Positions 12,546 through 23,144 of a DNA stretch of 64,000 nt are shown one piece after another; the stretch's first letter is position 1, and every line of letters begins with the position of its first letter. The stretch comes from Bicyclus anynana. Taxonomy: Eukaryota; Arthropoda; Insecta; Lepidoptera; Nymphalidae. The stretch covers positions 241,001-305,000 of the forward strand of contig NC_069098.1 in assembly GCF_947172395.1 (NCBI RefSeq), given 5' to 3'. The translations under genes and the position numbers were made by a program. Under the pieces are notes generated by a model that was given only the letters and a program-made list of their open reading frames with translations, was not told the origin of the DNA and ran no database searches.

Positions 12546-13630
12546 TTATAATAAATTGTAGCATAACTGGCATTCATAAATTATTGTCTGTGTTCGTAAA
12601 AACCGTAATATTTTTTAGATAATATATTAAATAAAATTATGCTGTATTGGATTTTTGTTCAACTTAAGTAGGTATACCTACCTAGCTACTAGTACCTACA
12701 AATGTAAGCGTTGGTATACATTTGATATCATTGTTATTGATTTATTATTGCTAGATGTGATCACGAGATAAGGCTCACAAGGTTGGGGCGGCTGTCAATA
12801 AGACAGAAACTTTGTGAATCGCGCGACAAAAAATAACACAATTGAGGATTTCTCCTTGTTTGATGCGCTTTTTGATTCCCGGCCACAGTCCGTGACGAGG
12901 CATTATTATTGTGTTAGTAGAATGAAGGCCCTTTGTGCATTTAGTGCCATTGTTGAATCTATAATTTGATTAGATTACCCACATTTATCAATTCTTTATT
13001 TTAAAATCCTCGCATTCAACAAAGCGAATATGACATCGGTTTATTACATTGATTGTATTTATATAGCGTATGCTAGTATAAAATAAAAATAAGGACTGAC
13101 GATTGTTATGATAAAAGATGACTTTAACTGGAGATTATAGTCTGAAAAAAAATATATATTTTTTCAATCAACCACACCACCACCAAATACAGACACCACT
13201 ACAGACACCGGTATTATGTAAGCTACCTTCAAACTGAAACACTGAGATTCTAAAAATGATTTAAAACGACATCTCACAATCGGTATAACTGCTCGGTATG
13301 AGAACTGTGTTGTTATTTAGTTTGCAGCAGTTAACAAAATTACCGGCATAGGTAAGACACTGTTGTGGCAGTGCGGCCACTCACCGCGCGGTGCGCTACA
13401 ATGCGCTATTGTGGTCACGCACACAATGTGGCCATGAGTCGCCACTCCTTGCACACACCTGTCCACTTGTGGAACAAAGAAAATAAATATTTATCTCTTT
13501 ATCGATCACTATTATAAATTTGTAACACTGTCTGTATTAATTAGGCAAATAATTGATTCAACGACGTATTAGTGTTTTAATGAAGAAGAAATTTGAGTTT
13601 GTTCCAAAGGATTCAATTTAGGAACGCTCA

Positions 13631-13669
13631 CGTCTGGTTTGGGAGGCTTCGGTTGTGGCTAGTTACTAA
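13631..13669 (+). repeat. SINE family B fragment
   Basis: A 39-bp match to the family B body (GGGAGGCTTCGGTTGTGGCT, then AGTTACTA). Both ends are lost. Confidence 0.6.
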
Positions 13670-14829
13670 TGGCACAATATAAGTTTACACCGGTGATATA
13701 CGAAGCGCGAGTAAAAAACGACAATCAATTAATTGTAATTCAGTATTACTTTTATTAGAATTTTTTTTAGACAGCAGTACAATTGCGGCTCAAATATTTC
13801 ATTTATCTTGTGAACGATGAGCTTAGAATAAGTGTTATTGTTGTGACAAATTGTTGAAAAGGTGTCAAAATAAAGTGAGCATTCACGTCACACATTGTCT
13901 CCTACTGTAAATAGGACTGTGTTACAACAGCCTTACGATACAATTTGTAACGTTTAGTTCAGTGTTGCAGTTTATTGACAAGTGGCAAGAATGGTCATCG
14001 CATGAATGGCCGTCAGTCAGCGTCCGGACGGACAAAGCACACAATGGGCTGATGTCAGCGGCATCTCCGTTGACGACAAAAGATGTTACATCTCAAATAA
14101 CGTGCGAACTATTATCGCATTGATTTCGATTGTAAATCTCAAATTGTAAGTGTATAAGTTTTTGTAACGTGGACACTTCAATCGCAAATTGTATGTCGTG
14201 TCACGGAAAAAAAACGCTGACTGTCCCTTTGTTCAGTTCAGTTGTGAGCTGGCAGTTGTGTGCTGCTTGTGGTTTGTTGATCGTATAAATTAAACATTGA
14301 CAATGAATATTATTTATCAGGGAAATGTTCCATAGAATAAATATAATATTTAGAAATATAATATATAATATTTAGAAATATGATCAAGCAATTCTCCGCT
14401 TTCATAAAAAGTGTACAGTTACCTCGAGCATCTTTCTCGTAAAAAATACTAACGGAAAAATCTTTAACTAAGAAAATAAGTAATTAATGTAAGCTCTGCA
14501 ACGTGTCTTGACTTATAGCAACTATCACGTCTTCTTAATCAACTGTAAGCCATTTTGTTTACGAAGACGTGATATTTATCTATTAAATGAAAATTCATTT
14601 TATCAGCAAAAGACGCTGAACATTATTTTTATGTGACACTACATATTGGTACACAACGTAGGTACTTATTTATTTTGCTATAAGTTAGATTCGTAGATAG
14701 TTTGGGATAATGTCTCTATTAGATAGATAGTTCGATCGTCAGTCTTGTTGTTTCAGATATTTTTTCAGCCTCCCAGCTATCCCATCCTGCCTTTACTCCT
14801 GCGCCTTTTCCATTAATTGAACTAACGAC

Positions 14830-15240
14830 TCACTCGATGAAAATCTCCGAGTAATCCAATTATTTGATTAACCGTGCGTGTGTCTCCGCCATTTGCAATC
14901 GCAATTACAATCATCGGCACCCTTCGGGAAAAGCGCCACTCGGTGTCCCACTTTGACCCTTACGCCCTCCGCAGAGAGTCGGAATTAGTCCACAATGGCT
15001 GCAATCAACATACCAAAGAAACCACGGCCGGCCTGGGGCTGAAGTGAAAAACATGCGATGAATTGAGCCGGGCATAATTTTGAGATTCTTTTCTGAAAAG
15101 TCGCTCTCTGATTGGTTCACGCGACCGCCGACGGCGCGCTGCGATTGGTGGAAACGGCGCGAGGAAAAAAATGTGGCTTTGTGCGGACTCGGGCGATTTA
15201 TTCACGACTATTAGTTATGGTTGGGTGAGCGAGCTGGCGC
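14830..15240. promoter_or_regulatory. Candidate cis-regulatory island
   Basis: Repeat-free and GC-balanced within AT-rich flanks. It contains a homeodomain-type cluster (CCAATTATTTGATTAACC at about 14856-14873, then CAATCGCAATTACAATCAT) and two inverted CCAAT boxes (GATTGGTTC at about 15110 and GATTGGTGG at about 15143). No gene start is attached. This is inference from composition and motif words only. Confidence 0.3.
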
Positions 15241-16059
15241 GTAGGGCTGGGCGCATAGCCGTGTCGATAGTACTCACCGGAATGCAAAATTATTCTTATT
15301 ACCAACTTGTTAATACATATTTTTACTGTTACAAATAGGTACGATTTCAGAATATATTTAAGTTTAGATTTTACATATAGGTATATTATGAAATACAATT
15401 TGGATAATAGAAACGAGTACGTTTTGTTTTCAGTCATAATGTATGACTATACACTCAGACCAATTATAGAAGGACCTGCCTCGCTAGACGTTACTTTTCT
15501 GTCAAAGTATATGATCAACGTCTAATGCGATTATAAAAACTGTGTTTATAGAATCGATGTTTCAAAGTTGTAATCGTGTTCGTCGGTTAAAGAGCTCCGT
15601 AAAAATACCTTTTTGTGTAATTGAATGGTGTAAAAAACGGGCAAAAACTTCTAGCTTAGTATAATCATCAAATCTAAGCTCGTTTTCTTCAGAAAATGTC
15701 AGACAATTTTGTTCGTGACTATGAGTGCGATACAGGTCCTATACAATAATTGGTCTGAGACTATACACGATATACGTTTAATATTTAATTAAACGTGTTA
15801 CGTTACACAATATACCTAACAAAAACCCATATTTAATTAGTTACAAAATATGACATGGATAGGAGATATAATATTTAAATGATCAAAGCAAAAAGCAACA
15901 TTATTGATAACTGCAAGAAGTTGTTTACTAGTTATCCTAAATATTAAACTTTAGTCACATATCTATATAATTCAACGTCTCAACTTGGTTTTGGTTTGTC
16001 GATATAATGTAAACTGCAAACAGCACATCACTACACTTGTTTACTATTCTCGAGGTGTA

Positions 16060-16500
16060 TAATGGGACCAGTGGCAGTTGGCAGTTACGTCTCAATCATC
16101 CCACCTTTTACTTACCGTTGGAGCGAGACGGAGCGCTCGCAGCATACGATGGAGAAAGACAGAAAACACGCATTCAATCCACTGCACGCATCATAACTGC
16201 TGAGTTTTAGGGAAACTCTACCGTGAGCGAAAGGTGAATAAGGTCGAGAATGGTTCGCAGATGGGTATAGTGTTTGCCAGTATTTAGCATGTATGTTTTC
16301 TTTAGATATGAATGCAAATAGTAATGGCGCATTTTTATTTGGAATGTTTACATAGAGGGCCGTGTGCCGGGGGCGAAATATGAACACGGGTAAATACCGG
16401 CGCCATTTTGTGTCGCGAGTACCGTCAGCAAAAGAGATTATAGTTTGCTGAGTGTTTTCAACCCTCAACCCTCAGAGGAAAACGTTTGAGGGCGGATTTT
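16060..16500. promoter_or_regulatory. Candidate cis-regulatory island with POU octamer
   Basis: Repeat-free, GC-balanced block with an exact ATGCAAAT octamer at 16312-16319 and a nearby GCGCCATTTTGTG. The 118-codon minus frame across it lacks domains, so regulation is the more likely reason for its composition. Low certainty. Confidence 0.25.
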
Positions 16501-16772
16501 TTAAGTGAAAGCTACTGGTGCCGGAGGGGCCCTCGCTTTGCAGGACTCCGCGCTTCGAGGAGCTTTTCCGAAACTGTATTTTAATTTTTTAGTCGTCCTT
16601 TGTAATTTAAGTTTACAAGTGGGAGTCGCACTGCTGTAAAGTACGTCTCGGAGACTTCTACGAGTCATTCAAAATGTAATTATTGTAACTTACGTTTCAA
16701 TAACCAACTTTCCTTAAAATAAAACCTTAATGAGCGCTAAATAATATATTGGCCTTAATTAATCATCAGGCT

Positions 16773-17070
16773 AGCCGTGTTAGCTTAGTGGATATGATCT
16801 CTGACTTCGATTTGGAGGGCGTGGTTCGAATCCGATCCGGGACATGCACCTTCAAGTTTTCAGTCATGTGCATTTTACTTAAACATCACGTGTCTCAAAC
16901 GGTGAAAGAAAAACATCGTAATGAAACCTGCATAGCTGATTTTTCCCAAGATTCTACAAGTGTGAAGTCTGCCAATCCGCTTAGGGCCAATGTGGTGGAC
17001 TACTAGCCTAACCCCTCTCAGTCTGAGTGGAGACGTGTTCGACAGTCAGCTTAATTTGGGTTGTTCATAA
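16773..17070 (+). mobile_element. SINE family A, diverged full-length copy
   Basis: Head TAGCTTAGTGGATATGATC and B box GGTTCGAATCC are present. The body keeps GGTGAAAGAAAAACATCGTA and the CCTAACCCCTCTCAGTCTGA segment. The tail reads AATTTGGGTTGTTCATAA. It is more diverged than the 8931 and 30288 copies, so an older insertion. Confidence 0.75.
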
Positions 17071-18877
17071 TTATAATATAAACATAAATTTAACATAATA
17101 ACATTCTTTGTTCAGCTGCCAAAAACCTCACTCCGCTTATCTTCGCAGATATTTTGGAAAATTGGTGTCAAATTACGTGTTCTCTTATATTAATATCTCT
17201 TATATTAAAAACCTATATATCTATAAAGTAAGTCTGTAAAGTGTATCTTTTATTTATTTATTAAACTAAGACAAATCATGTAACGCCCGATATTTTTGAA
17301 ATATCTTTGAGCTTATTCCTTTGCAACTGTAGGGCATATTTGTCAATAAATCCTGATTTTTTCCTATATCAAGTGCTACATTAAAATGTGTGTGGAGTTA
17401 ATATTAAAATATATTCACTATATGCAATTACTTGATTGATATTATGTTTTATTTAAAACTATTAGAGGCTGTCGAGAAAATCGATGTAAACTTTATAGTA
17501 GGTGCGTGACCAATCCTAGAACACAAGGCGTGCACAAGGCACAAAGATAAATGCGATCGTGGACTTTTTACACACGTAGTATACACATAGTACATTGTTT
17601 TGTTATACTATCTTGAAGGAATTAGGCAGCGTTTTTGAAAAAGCTCCAAGTTTGCATTTTTTCGAAACTTACGACAGTTATCGTCATATTTCAACCGATT
17701 TACACCACCTTCACAAATTATACACCTTATATAAATTATATCAAAATTATACCTTCTTCTTGAGTCAATCTGTTGGTGAAAGCTGCGTGTTAATCTGTTC
17801 ATTAGTTTTAGCACGAATCGCGTTTAATTTTTTGGAATCAAAATAAATTATGTGTGTTACTCAGATGACTCTCGCTGTCATGACCGCGGTGTTGTGTGTG
17901 ATTATCTTCTTTTTTTTTTAATAATAATAATATTTATTGATTCACTAGTACACATAAAAATAATTTACATAAGTCTGTGATCTCCACACTAGGATTTCCT
18001 GTATTGTGGTAATCACTTTCTTCCACAGTAGTGAAACAAGAATATAACAGTTTATGAAGTGTGTGACAAACAAGTTAAATTAGGTAGTAAAGGTGGTAAG
18101 TTCTTAATGCTAAGTTTATATAATTATAAAATATAATCTTATATGATAGAGCATTGTACCTACTCGTATTCAAATACGCAATAAGGTGCATTAGTTTACT
18201 CAGTACTCGGTATGAAATACAGAGTAAGTAGTAAGGTATAAACAATACATAGGGTTTCTTCATAATTTTTCAAAAGCTATTACTTTTATTTATGGTATTA
18301 AACAAATATAAGGGATTATATGAATCTTAATTAAAAACGACATTTCTTTAAATCGAAAAGTGCAATAAAATGCCACCCATACTTAAAACATGAAAACATT
18401 AGCCTTGCTCAACAATGCTAGTTTATCAACATTAGTAAGCACTTGAACTACACTTTTTTAAGTTAAATTTAAGCGATGACATATCCAGGGCCAGATACAA
18501 AGCAAAAGGGCCGTGGAAGGAAACGTCCACTGAATTCCTGCGCCAGTGGTTTAATAACAGCTCACTTTTTCAGATTGCTGCGTCAACGATTCTGATTACC
18601 AAAACAATCCATTGCCTTATATAGAAGAGGCACTCGAAGAATAAGATAATATGTGATGTCCAGGAAAAAAGGTATATAGCGTCGACACCACAAGCTTGCA
18701 ATTTGCTTAGTGACCGTCAAAGGTGATTTCAGACTCATTGACATCAGACTTGTGATTTTAGCTTGTTAGAGAAACTACAGAAATAGCATTGCTTGGTGAT
18801 GAAATTAAAATTACTGGCATAAGAGGTTTAACACCTGCTTCAGGGTAACACCAGTCTAATGAGTCACTAACTTTGAC
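17071..18877. other. Intergenic DNA, nothing recognised
   Basis: AT-rich unique sequence with a T-run and (AAT)n at 17911-17933. Short frames have no domain or splice support. Confidence 0.5.
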
Positions 18878-19012
18878 ATACGTTAGTTGACATATACGAT
18901 ATTGAGATTCTACGTAACAAATGTCATCCGGTGCATAACTGACTACCCTTTGTGGATATCATATAGTAGGCAGATAAACATTTCTCAATTGATTTGATGT
19001 TTATTTAAGTAA
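18878..19012 (+). repeat. Unnamed dispersed repeat, interrupted by the gypsy insertion
   Basis: Shares TGTCATCCGGTGC, GATATCATATA and CAATTGATTTGAT with 33455-33600, in the same order and orientation. The Ty3/gypsy element sits at its right edge (target GTAA at 19009-19012). A third, shorter match (GACGTATGTTAGT) lies near 49499-49530. No terminal inverted repeats were found. Confidence 0.6.
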
Positions 19013-19867
19013 TGTTATGGGTTAAGTTAATAAATAACAGAAGCTATTCCAATTTACAATGAGTTTATTTTACAACTACAACTATACAAATACAATTACT
19101 TCAATAATACTACTGCTAACTACTTTACTAAAACTAACTACTTGACTACTTAAAGCTATGGTTGGACGCCAGGAGAGTTTTGTGGGGTTGTTGTTAATGT
19201 TCACAGGCACCCTGCCAGGCCTAATAGTGTTAGCTCATTAGAGCAGACCCTCAGGGATCCGTTTGGAGGATACCTCGTACCGAGAAGGCGTTGCAGTAGG
19301 CTACCGACAATAGAACAAAGCATGAATGACAAAATAATATCGAACCTATCGTAGATCTTGCGCATGACTTAACCTACTACTCACCCCGCTAAGCACGATG
19401 ACAAAACACACCAAAACTAATGAATTTCAAATCACTGAATTGTTCTGCAATTACTCAATCAAAACTAAAAGTAACGTGCTAATTATTTATTGCACTACAA
19501 AATGTCAGTACTGTGACACGGAAGCCACCGTGCGTTTCACAGACGACCGTCGCTCCACAGCACCACACCAATATGGCCGAAACAAATTGAATTGCCTTTT
19601 GATATACGAGTATTAAATTAGCTGCTTTAATATCACATCAAAATGTCTACTGCTCTCAAATCGATAGGAATAATTTAAAAAAGTACAAATGTGTTATAAC
19701 AGAAGTGAGGTTTGAACCCGCGGTCGCGATTCCATAGACGCAAGCATTCACGCCGCTGCGCTGTCCGGTCATTACTTATTATTGTGAAAATGTGCAAGGT
19801 ACTAGTACAATGTACGTCCTCGTTATGAGATAGAATCACGCGCAGTTTAAAGTACTTATTCATAATA
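19013..19867 (-). repeat. 3' LTR of the gypsy element (855 bp)
   Basis: On the minus strand it starts TATTATGAATAAG and ends CCCATAACA, so the termini are imperfect (TATTAT/ATAACA). A minus-strand AATAAA lies at 19064-19069 near the end, as expected for polyadenylation in R. It matches 25372-26226 base for base by reading. A tRNA-like module lies at 19704-19772. Short frames inside the LTR appear in both copies and have no domain. Confidence 0.95.
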
Positions 19868-19874
19868 TTCCCTC
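19868..19874 (-). other. Polypurine tract of the gypsy element
   Basis: Minus strand GAGGGAA lies directly before the 3' LTR start TATTATG. It would prime plus-strand cDNA synthesis. Its position fixes the LTR boundary, in agreement with the target duplication. Confidence 0.75.
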
Positions 19875-19925
19875 AACACACTAAAAAAAAATTATTAGCT
19901 TATTATATATGTATATATTTTTTTT

Positions 19926-22900
19926 TTAATTGGTGGCACTCCATGATGGCTTTAAGTCTTTAGCATGCCAAACACCTATCGGTTTGCCATAAATGTTATT
20001 TAACTGAAAGACATTTTCGGATAGCTTCTTAATAATAATTGCCTTCTCAAATTTTGGCGCTAATTTAGCCATAAATTTCGCGCCTGCTTTAGATAAAAAC
20101 TTAGTTCGTCTCCAAACCACGTCCCCTACTTTGAAACTAGCAGTCCTTCTTTTTTCATTGTAAAACCTTGTGCTTTTTTCATGGGCCGTTTTTAGTTTTA
20201 ATTCCACCTGTTTATATAAACTAGGTCTCGAGTTTAAGTTTGATAAATATTCTTTAGTATCAACGTGAACTAACACATCAGGTGCGAGAGACTGGATTTC
20301 AACCGGTGCTTTAGTGAGGTTAACAGGAAAAGATGTTTCGCGACCTAGAAATAACAGTGATGGCGTGTATTCGGTTGCTTCATGAACGGACGTTCGAATG
20401 GCGTGAGCAAATTCTTGTAAATGTATGTCCCATTCGTTATGTTTTTTAGAATTAATATATGAAGCTATCATGGTCCCTATTACTCTGTTAACTCGTTCCG
20501 TGGGATTGCTTTGAGGATGATAGTTAGGAGTGTACCAAATTTGACTACCATATTTTTGAGCGAGGTCCTTAAATAACAGCGAACCGAATTGTTTTCCATT
20601 ATCACAGATGATGGCTTTGACTTTGCCAAATAACAAAAACTGATTCTCTAAAATTTCACAAATTTTATCAGCCTTGCCCGTTCTTAGTGGAAATAGCAAT
20701 GTAAATTTACTAAATAAACATGTTATGACTAAAAGCATCGTGTTGCACCGTTTACTCTTAGGAAACGGGCCCATTAAATCTAATGATATTAACTGCCACG
20801 GACTTGTAACTGTTCTATGTTCACCCATATGACCTAAGGGAGGTTTCTGTGATACCTTAACCCTTGCGCATGTATCACATTGTCCTATGTATTCTCTAAC
20901 GTCCCTTAACATATCATGCCAGAAATAATGTTGTTTAATCCGGAAAAGAGTTTTGCGTACCCCTAAGTGACCTGCTGTAACATCATCATGACAGTGTTTT
21001 AATATCTCAATCCGCAAGGTATTTGGAATAACTAATTTCCAGTCATTAATTTTGTCCGGATATTGTTTTAAACAGATTTTCTTATAGAGTAACCCATCTT
21101 TAACCATCCAATCATTTCCTTTATTTCGTCCTTCTGTAATCTTAGCTACTTTCATCTTATACCAATCATCTTTATGACTGTCTAAGATTTGTATATCTAC
21201 GTTCTTAGTGGATGCAACAACATTAACACTCCTGGATAAAGCATCTGGAACGACATTACTCCTACCTGGTCTATGAACGATATCGAAACTAAATTGTTGC
21301 AACTTCATAGCCCATCTGCCCAATCTGCCATGCGGATCCTTCATGTTATGCAACGTCTTAAGGGCACTGTGATCTGTCACTACAGTGAAATGTAGGCCAT
21401 CTATGTAAGGTCTAAATTTTTCAACCGCATAAACTATACTTAGAAGCTCACGTTCTGATGTAGAATATAGCTGTTCCCGATTATTTAACTTTCTACTCAA
21501 GTAAGATATTGGTTGATCGACATTATTTATTTTTTGACATAATACAGCACCAATACCTCTATTAGAAGCATCACATTGAATAACAAAGGGTTTTGTAAAA
21601 TCAGGACACGAAATCACTGGAGTAGATGTAAGTAACGTTTTTAGATTTAAAAATGCTTCATCTGCTTCTTTAGTCCAGACAAATTTTTTATACCTTTTTC
21701 CCTTTGTTAAATCATGAAGTGGTGCTGCGATTAATGAAAAATTTTTTACAAATCTTCGGTACCAGCTAGCAATTCCGATAAACCTCTTTAATTCCCTAAT
21801 ATTTTTTGGTCTTGGGAAGTTCATTATAGCTGACACTTTCTCAGGATCTGTGCGTAGACCATCCTTATCTATTATGTAGCCTAAGAATCGTAAGCTAGAT
21901 CGTGCAAATTTACATTTATCTATATTTACAGTTAAGCCAGCTTCTTTAAGAATGTTCATTACTTGTCTTAAAATTTTTAAATGCTCCTCAAAGTTTTCGG
22001 AACAAACCACGATGTCATCAAGATATGTCCAAACTTTTCCTTCAAGAATATGGAATAAAATATCCATTAGCCTTTGCTGAGATTGTGACGCATTAATCAA
22101 TCCAAATGGCATAACTTTAAAATGGAAAAGACCTCTTTGTGGAATCGCAAACGCAGTTTTTACTTTACTAGATTCCTCAAGTTCTATTTGCCAAAATGCT
22201 GATTTTAAGTCAATGGTACTAAGAAATTTTGCGTTACGTAAATTATCTACTATTCCTGAAATTCTTGGCAAGGGATATGTGTCTCTTTTTGTTATTTTGT
22301 TAAGCTGTCTACTATCTAAGCAAAGTCTGTTGCTACCATTTCCTTTTTTTACTAAAACAATTGGAGAGCACCAGGGACTATACGAAGGTTCCACTACGTC
22401 TTTCTCCAACATGTCATCTAGTTCTCGTTCTATTTCTTTCTTAATTACTGGCGAAAAACTATACTGCTTTTGATATATTGGTTTACAATCTCCCGTGTCT
22501 ATAAAATGCTTAATTATTTTAGTTCTACCCAGACCATACCCTACATTCGTTCGCATTTCTTCTATAATTTCAGAGAGATCTCGCTGCTGGTCGACATTTA
22601 AGTCATCTTTACTTGTAATTGATGCCGCTTTACTATCAATCGTACTAACGACTGGTGTTTGTTCTAATGCTTCCGTTTTGAATCTAAAGGAAATCCCAAA
22701 TATTTCGAAAAAGTCTTTTCCCAATATTAATTGTTGAGACAAATTGCTCATGAGAAGCATTGTAACATAGTGAAACTGACCATTGAACCTGACTGGTACA
22801 TCAAAGCGCTGAGTTATGGAATGGCTAGCACCATCTGCAGTTGCAATATGCATTGAATTGATTTTTTGTGTTTTAATGCCCAGACGTTTTAGGATGTCCG

Positions 22901-23042
22901 CGAAATGTGTATTCACCACAGTGCATGTAGCACCTGAGTCTAACAGACCATTACAGATATAATTTAATATGTCTAATCGTAAGTACGGTCTATTATCATT
23001 GTCTTTCTTAAACGTTAAAGCTGACAAACCATTTCGTGACAT
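19926..23042 (-). CDS. pol: Pol polyprotein (protease, RT, RNase H, integrase)
   Basis: 1,038 residues from the first ATG, intact to the stop. It copies element RNA into DNA and integrates it. Domains by residue: aspartic protease about 25-125 with DSGAT at 35-39; reverse transcriptase about 200-390 with D278 in STIDLKSAFW and YLDD at 340-343; RNase H about 480-600 with D491 and D557; integrase about 680-900 with a zinc site H685, H692, C722, C725 and catalytic D755, D814, E849. A GPY/F-like tail (about 970-1030) follows, with no chromodomain. The frame stays open upstream to 23144, inside the gag end. It is therefore probably made as Gag-Pol by -1 frameshifting at 23138-23144, not from the ATG. 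Pol is in the -1 frame relative to gag. Confidence 0.95.
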   Translation of the reverse strand: MSRNGLSALTFKKDNDNRPYLRLDILNYICNGLLDSGATCTVVNTHFADILKRLGIKTQKINSMHIATADGASHSITQRFDVPVRFNGQFHYVTMLLMSNLSQQLILGKDFFEIFGISFRFKTEALEQTPVVSTIDSKAASITSKDDLNVDQQRDLSEIIEEMRTNVGYGLGRTKIIKHFIDTGDCKPIYQKQYSFSPVIKKEIERELDDMLEKDVVEPSYSPWCSPIVLVKKGNGSNRLCLDSRQLNKITKRDTYPLPRISGIVDNLRNAKFLSTIDLKSAFWQIELEESSKVKTAFAIPQRGLFHFKVMPFGLINASQSQQRLMDILFHILEGKVWTYLDDIVVCSENFEEHLKILRQVMNILKEAGLTVNIDKCKFARSSLRFLGYIIDKDGLRTDPEKVSAIMNFPRPKNIRELKRFIGIASWYRRFVKNFSLIAAPLHDLTKGKRYKKFVWTKEADEAFLNLKTLLTSTPVISCPDFTKPFVIQCDASNRGIGAVLCQKINNVDQPISYLSRKLNNREQLYSTSERELLSIVYAVEKFRPYIDGLHFTVVTDHSALKTLHNMKDPHGRLGRWAMKLQQFSFDIVHRPGRSNVVPDALSRSVNVVASTKNVDIQILDSHKDDWYKMKVAKITEGRNKGNDWMVKDGLLYKKICLKQYPDKINDWKLVIPNTLRIEILKHCHDDVTAGHLGVRKTLFRIKQHYFWHDMLRDVREYIGQCDTCARVKVSQKPPLGHMGEHRTVTSPWQLISLDLMGPFPKSKRCNTMLLVITCLFSKFTLLFPLRTGKADKICEILENQFLLFGKVKAIICDNGKQFGSLLFKDLAQKYGSQIWYTPNYHPQSNPTERVNRVIGTMIASYINSKKHNEWDIHLQEFAHAIRTSVHEATEYTPSLLFLGRETSFPVNLTKAPVEIQSLAPDVLVHVDTKEYLSNLNSRPSLYKQVELKLKTAHEKSTRFYNEKRRTASFKVGDVVWRRTKFLSKAGAKFMAKLAPKFEKAIIIKKLSENVFQLNNIYGKPIGVWHAKDLKPSWSATN

Positions 23043-23093
23043 GCATTTTTGTATATAATTTAACCATTCCTGCCAGTCTTTGCTTGTTTGACG

Positions 23094-23144
23094 CGGGGAA
23101 AGACTCAGCTGGCTGGCTTCGAGCTTTCCCCGTTGCCGTTTCCC
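23094..23144 (-). promoter_or_regulatory. -1 ribosomal frameshift signal, gag to pol
   Basis: On the minus strand the heptamer G GGA AAC (23144-23138) is correctly phased with gag codons GGA and AAC. A 5-nt spacer follows, then a perfect 9-bp stem: CGGGGAAAG (23132-23124) pairs with CTTTCCCCG (23102-23094). The stem can extend by CTC/GAG past one bulged T. The gag stop TGA lies within the hairpin. A pol-frame TAA sits just before the heptamer, so entry to pol has to occur here. GGGAAAC is an established slippery sequence in retroviruses. Confidence 0.85.

Larger units (their letters stand above)
10483..16772. other. Intergenic DNA with candidate regulatory islands
   Basis: No exon supported. 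It holds a LINE-tail-like repeat (11178-11250), a tandem repeat (12425-12545) and a small SINE B fragment (13631-13669). Repeat-free, GC-balanced islands occur at about 11835-12020, 13370-13450, 14830-15240 and 16060-16500. They carry TAAT/ATTA, ATTGG and octamer words and are candidate cis-regulatory DNA. A 118-codon minus frame at 16112-16468 shows no domain. Confidence 0.5.

Noticed and set aside
16112..16468. 118-codon minus-strand frame
   Set aside because: No recognisable domain, no splice or promoter context, and the region looks regulatory.
19398..19863. Short frames inside the LTRs, repeated at 25757-26354
   Set aside because: Duplicated only because the LTRs are identical. No domains, and LTRs are non-coding.
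19868..19925. Possible env gene after pol
   Set aside because: Only 58 nt separate the pol stop from the 3' LTR, so there is no room for env.
22213..22737. Plus-strand frames of 80-86 codons across the gypsy pol
   Set aside because: Antisense shadows of the intact minus-strand pol, without domains.
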